Shown here: piece after piece, positions 44,801 to 53,107 of the stretch
Position numbering within the stretch: the first letter of the stretch is position 1
Layout: each line of letters opens with the position of its first letter
Origin: Nitrospirota bacterium
Lineage (GTDB): Bacteria; Nitrospirota; JACRHL01
Assembly (NCBI GenBank): GCA_029881725.1
Contig: JAOUMB010000012.1
Span: forward strand, 1 to 64,000
Direction of reading: 5' to 3'
DNA length: 64,000 bases
Program-made: the position numbers and the translations under genes
Notes under the pieces: model-generated
Database searches by the model: none
What the model was told of the DNA's origin: nothing
The model's input: only the letters and a program-made list of their open reading frames with translations

Positions 44801-45504
44801 AACGCTCCACCGCCCTGCTCTCCCTGCTGCTGGTTACCGCCTGCGCTTCCTCCGACCCGTTCCAGATGGATCAGGCGGTGGTGGCGGAACAGTCCACCTG
44901 GATGGCGGCGGCGGTGGAGGCGGGAGACCCCAACGCGATCCGCGAAAAAATTCTGTTCGGGAACATGTTTCACCCGGAGGTCATGGCCGACGGCCTGATG
45001 CGGGCGGCGGAAAAGGGCGACGTGCCGGTGGCCGAGGCGCTGCTACAGTCCGGCGCCCCGCTGGAGGGGTGGAGCGAGGACGGCCTCACCCCGCTGATGG
45101 TGGCCGCCGCCGGAGGGCACGACAAGGCGGTGAGCTACCTGATCTCCCGTGGCGCCAACGCGCGCCTGTCGGACGTGGACGGCCTCACCCCGCTGCACTA
45201 TGTCTCCGGCGCCAAGGGGTACGACGCCGCGTCCGGCCCGGAGCCGCGCATGCGGGTGATCGCGCGCCTGATCAAGGCCGGGGGGCCCATCGACGCGGCG
45301 GACAAGAGCGGCCGCACGCCGCTGCACCATGCGGTGGCCACGGGGGATGTGGAACTGGTCCGGGCCCTGCTGGCCGCCGGTGCCTCGCCGCAGGCCGCCG
45401 ACAAGGAAAAAATCACCCCCGCCGCGCTGGCAGTGGAGAGCGGGGCCCCCGCCCTCATCGCCCTGTTCGCCTCCGCCCCGGAATCCGCGGCCGCCGCACC
45501 GTAG
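44797..45504 (+). CDS. Ankyrin-repeat lipoprotein
   Basis: 235 residues, ATG overlapping the previous stop by 4 bp. A signal sequence ends in the lipobox VTAC (Cys near residue 16). Ankyrin repeats follow: GLMRAAEKGDVPVAEALLQSGAPLE, DGLTPLMVAAAGGHDKAVSYLISRGA, DGLTPLHYVSGAKG with a longer insert, and SGRTPLHHAVATGDVELVRALLAAGA (each seen in full in the sequence). The N-terminal MDQAVVAEQSTWMAAAVEAGDP looks like a degenerate first repeat. Ankyrin proteins bind other proteins; the partner is unknown. A fresh promoter follows, so this gene ends the nadE-side transcript or nearly so. Confidence 0.88.
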   Translation: MKRSTALLSLLLVTACASSDPFQMDQAVVAEQSTWMAAAVEAGDPNAIREKILFGNMFHPEVMADGLMRAAEKGDVPVAEALLQSGAPLEGWSEDGLTPLMVAAAGGHDKAVSYLISRGANARLSDVDGLTPLHYVSGAKGYDAASGPEPRMRVIARLIKAGGPIDAADKSGRTPLHHAVATGDVELVRALLAAGASPQAADKEKITPAALAVESGAPALIALFASAPESAAAAP

Positions 45505-45511
45505 GCGCCGC

Positions 45512-45540
45512 TTGACACCTTCGCCCGGCGCTTTTATTGT
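45512..45540 (+). promoter_or_regulatory. Promoter of the phosphomannomutase gene
   Basis: Perfect TTGACA (45512-45517), 17-nt spacer, TATTGT (45535-45540). GGAG lies shortly before the ATG at 45577, giving a leader of about 30 nt. Confidence 0.75.
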
Positions 45541-45576
45541 CGCGGGTCTAACCCCTTCTTTTTCACCTGGAGCACC

Positions 45577-46938
45577 ATGGCTGGCATCTTCAAGGCTTAT
45601 GACATTCGCGGCACCGTCCCCGACCCCCTCAACCCGGAACTGGCCCACCTGATCGGCCGGGCGCTGGGCGAATGGCTCAAGACCGGCACCGTGCTGGTCA
45701 CCCACGACATGCGCACCCACTCGCCGGAAATGTCCGACCGGCTGATCCAGGGCCTGCGCGAGGCCGGGCGCGACGTGCTGTTCGTGGGCATGGGCGCCAC
45801 GCCCATGAACTACTGGGCCAACGTGCACTATGGCGCCGACGCCAGCGTGAGCGTCACCGCCTCCCACAACGCCGGACACTACAACGGGTTCAAAATCAGC
45901 CTGTCCCAGGCCCGCCCGGTGGGCTACGACACCGGCATCGGCGAGATCGAGAAACTGGTCCTCCAGTGGCAGAAGGACGGCGCCCCCGCCCCGCGCCAGA
46001 TGGGCTCGCTGACCGTGGAGGAAAACGCGCTGGATGCCTATATGGACGCCATGGACGCCCATCTGGCCCCCATCACCCGGCCGCTGAAAATTGCCGTGGA
46101 CTGCGCCAACGGCATGGGCGGCCACTTCATACACAAATTCTTCGAGCGCCATCCGGAACTGACCGCCGTGCCCCTGTACTGGGATCTGGACGGCACCTTC
46201 CCCAACCACGAGGCGGACCCGCTCAAGGCCGAGAACATGGAGGACGTGCAGGCCGCCGTGAAAAAACACGGCTGCGACGTGGGCGCGGCCTTCGACGGCG
46301 ACGCGGACCGCTGCATGTTCACCGACGAAAAGGGCGCCATCATCTCCAGTGACCTGCTCATCGGCCTGCTGGCGGAGGGGGTGCTGGGCAAGCACCCCGG
46401 CTGCCCGATCATTTACGACATCCGCAGTTCCCGCGCGGTGCCGGAGCGCATCCGCGAACTGGGCGGCGAGCCGGTGCGCGGGCGCGTGGGGCACGCCTTC
46501 ATGAAGGCGCTGATGCGTGAAAAGGGCGGAAAATTCGGCGGCGAGCTGTCCGGGCACTACTACTTTGCCGATCTGGCCAATACCGACTCGGGCCTGATGG
46601 CGCTGATTCAGGTAATCAACCGCATGCAGGCCCACGCGGCGCCGCTTTCGGCCCAGATGACCCCCCTGCACCGGTACCACGCCACCGGCGAGATCAACTT
46701 CCGGGTGCCCGCCGTGGGCCCGGTGCTGGCCGAGGTGGAATCCCGTTTCGCGGCTTCCGGCGGAACGCTGGACAAGCTGGACGGCCTGACGGTGGACTTT
46801 GACGACTGGTGGTTCAACCTGCGCCCCAGCAACACCGAGCCCCTGCTGCGCCTGAACCTGGAAGCGGACACCCCGCAAAACCGGGAGCAGCGCCTGGCCG
46901 AGGTGGCGGGCATGATCCGCGAACTCGGAGGGCAATAG
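45577..46938 (+). CDS. Phosphomannomutase/phosphoglucomutase
   Basis: 453 residues, alpha-D-phosphohexomutase family (AlgC/ManB-like). Interconverts hexose-6-phosphate and hexose-1-phosphate for surface polysaccharide precursors. Motifs: FKAYDIRGTVP at the N-terminus, the phosphoserine loop VTASHNAGHYNG, the metal-binding FDGDADRC, the sugar-specificity loop GGELSGHYYF (GEMSGH-like, favouring glucose/mannose) and the phosphate-binding RPSNTEPLLRL. The gene has its own good promoter and is 9 bp upstream of the antiporter gene. Either sugar, or both, may be the substrate. Confidence 0.92.
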   Translation: MAGIFKAYDIRGTVPDPLNPELAHLIGRALGEWLKTGTVLVTHDMRTHSPEMSDRLIQGLREAGRDVLFVGMGATPMNYWANVHYGADASVSVTASHNAGHYNGFKISLSQARPVGYDTGIGEIEKLVLQWQKDGAPAPRQMGSLTVEENALDAYMDAMDAHLAPITRPLKIAVDCANGMGGHFIHKFFERHPELTAVPLYWDLDGTFPNHEADPLKAENMEDVQAAVKKHGCDVGAAFDGDADRCMFTDEKGAIISSDLLIGLLAEGVLGKHPGCPIIYDIRSSRAVPERIRELGGEPVRGRVGHAFMKALMREKGGKFGGELSGHYYFADLANTDSGLMALIQVINRMQAHAAPLSAQMTPLHRYHATGEINFRVPAVGPVLAEVESRFAASGGTLDKLDGLTVDFDDWWFNLRPSNTEPLLRLNLEADTPQNREQRLAEVAGMIRELGGQ

Positions 46939-46947
46939 GCCGGCGCG

Positions 46948-48204
46948 ATGAGTGTCGTCGACCTTGCCGCCGTTCTGATCACCCTGTCGGCGCTGCTCGG
47001 GTATGTCAATTACCGTTTTTTAAAACTGCCATCCACCATCGGCCTGATGGTGACGGCGCTGGCCGCGTCCCTGCTGGTGGTGGCGGCGGACCGGGCCTTT
47101 CCCGCCCTGCACCTGGCGGCGGAGGTAGCCGGTTTCGTGGGCGAAATCGACTTCAACCGCGCCCTGATGGAGGGCATGCTCGGCGTGCTGCTGTTTGCCG
47201 GGGCCCTGCACGTGGACCTGGGCGATCTGCTGCACCGCAAACGCGCCATCGGCGTGCTGGCCACGCTGGGGGTGGTGATTTCCACCGTGGCCGTGGCGGG
47301 GCTGATCTATCCGGTGTTTCACCTGCTGGGGCTGGAGGTGCCGTTCCTGCACTGCCTGCTGTTCGGCGCGCTGATCTCCCCCACCGACCCCATCGCCGTG
47401 CTGGGCATTTTGAAAACCGCCGGGGCCTCCCGGGGGCTGACGGCCAAGATCACCGGCGAATCCCTGTTCAACGACGGCGTGGGGGTGGTGGTGTTCACCG
47501 CGCTGGTGGCCATCGCCTTTGGCGGCGGGCATGGCGAGATCGGCGCGGGGGGAATCACCCTCCTGTTTTTGGAGGAGGTGGCCGGGGGCGTCCTGCTCGG
47601 TCTGGCCGCCGGGTATGCCGCCTATCGGCTGATCAAGGGGGTGGACGACTATCCGCTGGAGGTGATCATCACCCTGGCGCTGGTGTTGGGAATTTCGTCC
47701 CTGGCCACCGCCATTCACGTTTCCGGGCCGCTGGCGGTGGTGGTGGCGGGGCTGTTCATCGGCAACCACGGCACCCGCTTTGCCATGAGCGAAAAGACCG
47801 CCCACCACGTGCACACCTTCTGGACCCTGAATGACGAGATTTTAAACGCGGTGCTGTTCCTGCTGATCGGGCTGGAGGTGTTTGCCGTGACCCTGTCCGG
47901 CCCGCACCTGCTGGCGGGGCTGCTGGCGATCCCGGTGTGCCTGCTGGCGCGTTTTGCCAGCGTGGGCATTCCGGTAACCGCCCTGCGTGCGGTGGGCACC
48001 GAGTTTTCCCACGGCGCGGTGCGGATCATGACCTGGGCGGGGCTGAAGGGGGGCGTGTCGGTGGCGCTGGTGCTGTCGCTGCCGCCGTTTCCCCACAAGG
48101 GGGTGCTGGTGGCGTGCACCTACATGGTGGTGCTGTTTTCCATCATCGTGCAGGGCCTCACCGTGGCCCGCGCCGTTCACCGCCTGACCCGGCAGGCCGC
48201 GTGA
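46948..48204 (+). CDS. Na+(K+)/H+ antiporter, CPA1 (NhaP) family
   Basis: 418-residue membrane protein with about 12 TM helices. The cation-binding region is visible as LISPTDPIAVLGILK and, a little later, ITGESLFNDGVGVVVF, both typical of the CPA1 family, with the conserved Asp in FNDG. LNDEILNAVLFLLIGLE in a later helix and TWAGLKGGVSVALVLSLP near the end also fit. There is only a short C-terminal tail and no RCK or USP domain. Ion preference cannot be read from sequence. Its stop overlaps the start of the next gene (GTGA). Confidence 0.9.
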   Translation: MSVVDLAAVLITLSALLGYVNYRFLKLPSTIGLMVTALAASLLVVAADRAFPALHLAAEVAGFVGEIDFNRALMEGMLGVLLFAGALHVDLGDLLHRKRAIGVLATLGVVISTVAVAGLIYPVFHLLGLEVPFLHCLLFGALISPTDPIAVLGILKTAGASRGLTAKITGESLFNDGVGVVVFTALVAIAFGGGHGEIGAGGITLLFLEEVAGGVLLGLAAGYAAYRLIKGVDDYPLEVIITLALVLGISSLATAIHVSGPLAVVVAGLFIGNHGTRFAMSEKTAHHVHTFWTLNDEILNAVLFLLIGLEVFAVTLSGPHLLAGLLAIPVCLLARFASVGIPVTALRAVGTEFSHGAVRIMTWAGLKGGVSVALVLSLPPFPHKGVLVACTYMVVLFSIIVQGLTVARAVHRLTRQAA

Positions 48205-48686
48205 GGCCCCCGGTCATCGGCGTGATGGGCCCCGGACAGGGAGCCGACGCCGCCACGCTGGAAAATGCCGGACAACTGGGAAGGCTGATCGCCGAAGCCG
48301 GCTGGGTATTGCTCACCGGCGGCCAGGCCGTGGGCGTGATGGACGCCGCCAGCCGTGCCGCGCGCGACGCGGGCGGGCTGGTGATCGGCGTGCTGCCGCA
48401 GGACCACGCGCAAAACGCCTCGGACGGCGTGACGGTCGCCATCGTGACCGGCATGGGCAGCGCCCGCAACAACATCAACGTGCTGTCCAGCGACGTGGTG
48501 ATCGCCTGCGGCATGGGGCCGGGCACCGCGTCGGAGGTGGCGCTGGCCATTAAGGCGGGCAAGCCGGTCATTTTGTTAGGGTGCGGGGCGGGGGCGGAGG
48601 GGTTGTTTAACAAAATGTCAGTGGATAAGGTGGAAGCAACAGAAACACCAGATAAAGCGCTGGAGATAGCAGGAGAGCTGCTGTGA
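48201..48686 (+). CDS. TIGR00725-type Rossmann-fold protein (LOG-like)
   Basis: 161 residues from GTG 48201, which overlaps the antiporter stop. VIGVMGPGQG at the N-terminus, GWVLLTGGQAVGVMDAASRAA, VIGVLPQ and a glycine-rich phosphate loop GPGTASEVALAIKAGKPVIL define the family, related to LOG/lysine-decarboxylase-like nucleotide-binding proteins. The PGGxGTxxE motif of cytokinin-type LOG enzymes appears only as MGPGTASE. The biological substrate is unknown. The base composition drops sharply in the last 80 bp of this gene, marking the left edge of a lower-GC insert. Confidence 0.83.
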   Translation: MRPPVIGVMGPGQGADAATLENAGQLGRLIAEAGWVLLTGGQAVGVMDAASRAARDAGGLVIGVLPQDHAQNASDGVTVAIVTGMGSARNNINVLSSDVVIACGMGPGTASEVALAIKAGKPVILLGCGAGAEGLFNKMSVDKVEATETPDKALEIAGELL

Positions 48687-48731
48687 GAGATTTGGAATAC
48701 AAGGTGACGTGCTCAACGTAAGGGGAAATTG

Positions 48732-49613
48732 ATGAGTTGGCTTCTTTTCATGGACGAAAGCGGGCACGATCACAAGACTATGCCCTACGAGGTGCGTGGA
48801 GGCATTGCACTGCACTCAGGAAAGCTGTGGCCTTTCGTTCAGGAGATGCAACGCTTGGAGTTAGACTCATTTGGTGCACAATTGACGCAGTACCGAAAGG
48901 AGCTAAAAGGCTGTAAATTACTGGATAAAGACCGGTTCAAGTGGGCAGGACAAGGACCAAACATGGAGCCAGAAACGCGCCGAAAACATTGCCGTGGATT
49001 TCTGACTAAAGGGTTGGAGAAGAAGACTCCTACCCGCAATGAATTCACCGCCTACGGCCAAGCCTGCGTTAATATGGCGACCGGAATATTTGAAACTCTT
49101 AAGACTCATGATGCGAAACTATTTGCTGCTGCCATTCCATGCAACGCAAGGAAGCCAGACAAACCGGAGTTAGATGAAATCCTACGCAAGGACCACGTTT
49201 TTCTATTGGAGCGCTTCTACTATTTTCTTGAAGCGAAACAGGAGCACGGCCTGCTCGTCATGGATGAAGTAGAAAAAGCAGAGGATAGACGCTTTGTCCG
49301 CCGGATGGAGAAGTACTTCATAGAAACCGCTACGGGACGCTATCGGGCCTCGTGGATTGTCCCGTCCCCCTTCTTTGTTTCATCTGACATGGCTTATCCG
49401 GTACAAGCTGCAGATCTGTGTATCTATTGCGTCAACTGGGGATTCAGAACGCCTAAGACAGGCATGGATGCCCCTGTCCGTAAAGAGATTGTCGAACGAT
49501 TTCGCCCGTGGATGAGCGATTTGCAATTTGTTGGAGAAGGTTATAAAGGAGGGCGCGTGTACCAGACCTATGGCGTGGTGTACATCCCAGACCCCTACAC
49601 ACCGAGGAAATAA
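48732..49613 (+). CDS. DUF3800 domain protein
   Basis: About 293 residues from ATG 48732 with AAGGGGAAA upstream. The N-terminal MSWLLFMDESGHD (acidic DES), a central VMDEVEKAEDRRFV and the late VQAADLCIYCVNW are the hallmarks of DUF3800, which has an RNase H-like/integrase-like layout of acidic residues and is predicted, not proven, to be a nuclease. Such genes are frequent in mobile and defence-rich regions. The codon use and base composition are clearly more AT-rich than those of the genes on both sides, indicating transfer. No partner gene is obvious. Confidence 0.82.
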   Translation: MSWLLFMDESGHDHKTMPYEVRGGIALHSGKLWPFVQEMQRLELDSFGAQLTQYRKELKGCKLLDKDRFKWAGQGPNMEPETRRKHCRGFLTKGLEKKTPTRNEFTAYGQACVNMATGIFETLKTHDAKLFAAAIPCNARKPDKPELDEILRKDHVFLLERFYYFLEAKQEHGLLVMDEVEKAEDRRFVRRMEKYFIETATGRYRASWIVPSPFFVSSDMAYPVQAADLCIYCVNWGFRTPKTGMDAPVRKEIVERFRPWMSDLQFVGEGYKGGRVYQTYGVVYIPDPYTPRK

Positions 49614-49777
49614 AAAAGGAGGCAATGCTGTCGAAGCCACCCAAAAGCAACCTCTAAGCCGAGCCTCCACCTATAATATCGGTGGGAAACCCGGGAGAGT
49701 CAAGGCAAATCAGGGGAAACAGGGGAAAATCCATTGAAACCGCCACTGAATAAAACATAGACATTCACCTGACACCC

Positions 49778-52700
49778 TCACCCCCACTCCCGCCACCCCC
49801 CCAGCACCGGAAAATACAGCCCCATCCGGATCGGCCTGTTAACCTCCCCCTCCATCTCCCCCACAATCCGCGCGTACTCCTCCAGCTGCGGCGAATAGCG
49901 GCGCTGCTCCTCATCTAAAAACGCCTCCACCTGCCCGCCCCCGTGGCCGCCGGTCTTGAAATCGACGATCCAGCGCACCCCGTCGGCGGGGTTTACAAAT
50001 ACGCGGTCGATCACCCGATGCACCACGCGGCCGTCCACCACCCCGGCCACGGCGTATTCGGAACGGGCCCCGGCGTGGTCGGTCAGCAGCCAGCGGCCCC
50101 GCTCGTCGGACAGGGTGCGGATCAGCACCCGTTCCACCCGCTCCGCCGCGTTATCCAGTTCATCCGGGGCCATGCCCAGGCCGCTTAGCGCCGCGCGCCA
50201 ACGGGGGCGGGAGTCGCGCACCCGCTCCGAATTCCAGCGGCCCAGCCCGTCGGCGGCGATCTTCTGCAACCCCCGGTGCGCCACCGTACCCACCGCACGG
50301 GCCTGTTCGCCCGCCCAGGTAAAGGACGGGGCGTATTCGTCCACCGCCGGAGCCGGGAGCATCTCCCCCACTGGCGGGGCCGGGTCCGGGGGGCGGTAGT
50401 CCACCGGCAGGCGGCGGATGGGCAACGGCTCCGGGCGGGCGGTTTCGGCCTCGGGTTCCGCCTCGGGCGGCTCCAGCGCGTAAAATGCGTTCGCCACCAC
50501 CGGCCACAGGCGCGAAAGCAGGGAGCGGGAATCGGCGGACCATTCCTCCTTTTTAAGGGTGGCGTGGCCGATCAGGTGCAGGCGGCGCACGGCGCGGGTG
50601 GCGGCCACGTACAGCAGCCGCCCGGTTTCGTGGTGGGCACGCTCCTTTTCGGTGCGCCGCACCCACTGGTACACCGCGTCCTTTTCGCCACTGGCCTCCC
50701 CCACCGGGGCCAGAATCAGGTCGCTCACCCCCTCCTGGCCACGCACCGGGCGCTCCATCCATCCCAGCAGGGCCGGTTTGTCGGACTGGGTTTGACGCCC
50801 CAGACCGGGCAGGATCACCGTGTCCCACTCCAGCCCCTTGGCCTTGTGCACGGTCATCACCTCCACCCGCGCCCCGGCGGGGGATTCCGCATACAGGTCC
50901 GCCGCGGCCTGCTCCAGTTCCGCCGCCGTGGGCGGGGGGCCGCCGTCGTCCAGCCCGTCCAGCAACGCCAGAAAACGGTCCGCGTGGCGCAGGCTGTCCG
51001 CGTCGTAACAGGCCGGTCCCCCCAGCCGCACCCAGGCGGTTTCCACCCGCCCGGACAGGCGTCCCGCCCCCCGCCGCTGCAACCCCTCGAGCAGCACCGG
51101 GGCCACCCGTTGCAGCCGCGTGCGCCCGTCGTCCGACACGCCATCGGGCAGGGTTTTCAGCCGTTCGCCGATGGTCCCCTCCCCGCCTCCCACCGCCAGC
51201 AGATCGGCCAGGGTCAGCCCACACCAGGGGGCCCGCAGCACCGCCAGCCAGGCAATGCGGTCCGCCGGATGCTCCAGGGCGCGGGTGAGGGCCACCAGAT
51301 CGCGCACCACGGGAGTGTCGGCCAGCGGGTCGATGTCCACCGCCCGATAGGCGATGCCCGCCTCGGTGAGGGCGGGCAAAATCTCCGTCAGATGGCTGCG
51401 CGCGCGCACCAGAATGGCCACCTTCCCCTGCTCCGTTTCGGCCAGCGCTTCGGCGGTGGCGGCGGCGGCGATGGCGGCCTCCGTTTGCGGGTCTTTTCCG
51501 GCCAGCGCGTGCACCTCCACCCCGGCGCCAGGGGCATCCCCGTGCACCGCGTGGGACGGCTCATAGGTGACCGCGCCCCGGGCAATGTCCTCCCGCTTCG
51601 GCATCACGTGGGGGAAGGCGGTGTTCACCCACGCCACCACCGGCGCGTGGGAGCGGAAATTGGTGGAAAGATACAGCGGCTCCAGCGGCACGCTCCCCAC
51701 CCCCCAGTTGCGCGCCCGCAGGTAAAGCCCCACCTGGGCATCGCGAAAGCGATAAATGGACTGCATGGGGTCGCCCACCAGGAACAGGGTGCGGCCGTCA
51801 AAGGGCTCCCACCCGGCGGTGAGGCGGGTGAGCAGGTCGAACTGCCCGTAAGAGGTGTCCTGAAACTCGTCCACCAGAATGTGGCGGATGGCCACATCCA
51901 GCGCCAGCGCCAGATCGGTGGGGGCGTCCTCCGGCCCCAGCGCCAACCGCGCCCCGGCGGCCACCTCGGCAAAGTCGCCCGTGCGCCGCTCCGAAAACAC
52001 CCCGCGCAACTCCCCGGCGGCGGTGAACAGCACCCGGCGCAAGTCCAGCAGGGACTCCCGGTGCGCCGCCACCGCCTGCGGGTCCGGCAGGGCGCGAATC
52101 TCGTCCAGCACCGCCACCAGCCCCGGCTCGGCGCCCAGTTCCTTCAGCAGGGCCACCATGCCGGCCTTTTGCTCCTTGCCCACTGGCCCGGCGGGAAAGC
52201 CGTCGGCCACGCTGACCGTCTTGCGCGGACTGCCGTTCTTGGTGAGCAGCATGTCCGCCAGCGCCCGCCAGCGGGGCAGGTCGTCCGGGTTCGCGGAAAA
52301 GCGGAACCCCGTGCCGATGGCCGCCGCCACCGACCCCTCCGGGGCGCCCCCGGCGGCGTAATCCAGAAGCGGCGCCAGGTCCCCGCTCCAGCGGGAAAAG
52401 GCGGTTTGCGCATCGGCCAGGGTGTCCGCCACCACCCGGCGGACGCCATCGGCCAGGGCCTCGATCAGGGTGTCGTCGTCCACGCTCAGGTGCAGGTGGC
52501 GCAGCCACTGGTCCCGGCGGGCGAGCATTTCGGCCAGCAGGTTCGCGGACTGATCGGCACTGCCGTCCAGAATGGCCAGCAGGGACGCCACCGGTGGGCC
52601 GTGATCCGGGTCCTCCAGCCGGTTCAGCAGGCGGAACGCCGCCTCCCGGTGCAGTTCACCGGCGTTTTCCGCCACGCCGATGCCGCCGCCCAACTCCGAA

Positions 52701-53107
52701 AGGAACGGCAGCCGCCGCACCAGCCCCAGGCAGAAGGCGTCGAAGGTCTGCACCTGCAGGCGGCCGGGATTGTCACGCAGGTTCCAGCCCATCTCCCCAT
52801 CCCGCGCCAGGGCGGCGCGGGCCAGTTCCCAGGTCTGCCGCTTATAGGACTCCGTTGGCGGCTCCCCGGCCGCCGCATTCAGTTCCGCCAGCAGGCGTTC
52901 GGCCATCTCCCCCGCCGCCTTGCGGGTGAAGGTGATGGCCACGATCTCCTCCGGCTGGCGGGCGGTGGCCAGCAGGGTCAGCACCCGCTGGATCAGCAGG
53001 CCGGTTTTGCCGGAACCCGCCGGGGCCTGCACGATGAACGAGCGCTCCGGGTCCAGCGCCGCTTCCCGCGCGTCGGCATCCGGCAGGTGGCTGTCAGTCA
53101 ACGGCAT
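49778..53107 (-). CDS. UvrD-type helicase/nuclease, AddA-like
   Basis: 1109 residues. Superfamily 1A helicase with Q-motif region and Walker A QAPAGSGKTGLLIQR (about 27-41), motif Ia ITFTRKAAGEMAERL, motif II ILVDEFQDTSYGQF, motif III LVGDPMQSIYRFR, motif IV NFRSH, motif V EVMTVHKAKGLEWDTV and motif VI LLYVAATRAVRRL. The C-terminal PD-(D/E)XK nuclease domain shows HRGLQ, VIDRVF, WIVDFKTG and a late YSPQLEEYARI. It should process double-strand DNA ends with the AddB-like protein, whose stop overlaps its start by 14 bp. The 164 bp after the previous (+) gene hold a small CCACC/GGTGG hairpin but no clear terminator. Confidence 0.92.
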   Translation of the reverse strand: MPLTDSHLPDADAREAALDPERSFIVQAPAGSGKTGLLIQRVLTLLATARQPEEIVAITFTRKAAGEMAERLLAELNAAAGEPPTESYKRQTWELARAALARDGEMGWNLRDNPGRLQVQTFDAFCLGLVRRLPFLSELGGGIGVAENAGELHREAAFRLLNRLEDPDHGPPVASLLAILDGSADQSANLLAEMLARRDQWLRHLHLSVDDDTLIEALADGVRRVVADTLADAQTAFSRWSGDLAPLLDYAAGGAPEGSVAAAIGTGFRFSANPDDLPRWRALADMLLTKNGSPRKTVSVADGFPAGPVGKEQKAGMVALLKELGAEPGLVAVLDEIRALPDPQAVAAHRESLLDLRRVLFTAAGELRGVFSERRTGDFAEVAAGARLALGPEDAPTDLALALDVAIRHILVDEFQDTSYGQFDLLTRLTAGWEPFDGRTLFLVGDPMQSIYRFRDAQVGLYLRARNWGVGSVPLEPLYLSTNFRSHAPVVAWVNTAFPHVMPKREDIARGAVTYEPSHAVHGDAPGAGVEVHALAGKDPQTEAAIAAAATAEALAETEQGKVAILVRARSHLTEILPALTEAGIAYRAVDIDPLADTPVVRDLVALTRALEHPADRIAWLAVLRAPWCGLTLADLLAVGGGEGTIGERLKTLPDGVSDDGRTRLQRVAPVLLEGLQRRGAGRLSGRVETAWVRLGGPACYDADSLRHADRFLALLDGLDDGGPPPTAAELEQAAADLYAESPAGARVEVMTVHKAKGLEWDTVILPGLGRQTQSDKPALLGWMERPVRGQEGVSDLILAPVGEASGEKDAVYQWVRRTEKERAHHETGRLLYVAATRAVRRLHLIGHATLKKEEWSADSRSLLSRLWPVVANAFYALEPPEAEPEAETARPEPLPIRRLPVDYRPPDPAPPVGEMLPAPAVDEYAPSFTWAGEQARAVGTVAHRGLQKIAADGLGRWNSERVRDSRPRWRAALSGLGMAPDELDNAAERVERVLIRTLSDERGRWLLTDHAGARSEYAVAGVVDGRVVHRVIDRVFVNPADGVRWIVDFKTGGHGGGQVEAFLDEEQRRYSPQLEEYARIVGEMEGEVNRPIRMGLYFPVLGGWREWG

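Noticed and set aside
49672-49677. Perfect TATAAT on the + strand after the DUF3800 gene
   Set aside because: No + strand gene follows before the convergent AddA-like gene, and it forms the loop of a small CCACC/GGTGG hairpin; a functional promoter is not supported.
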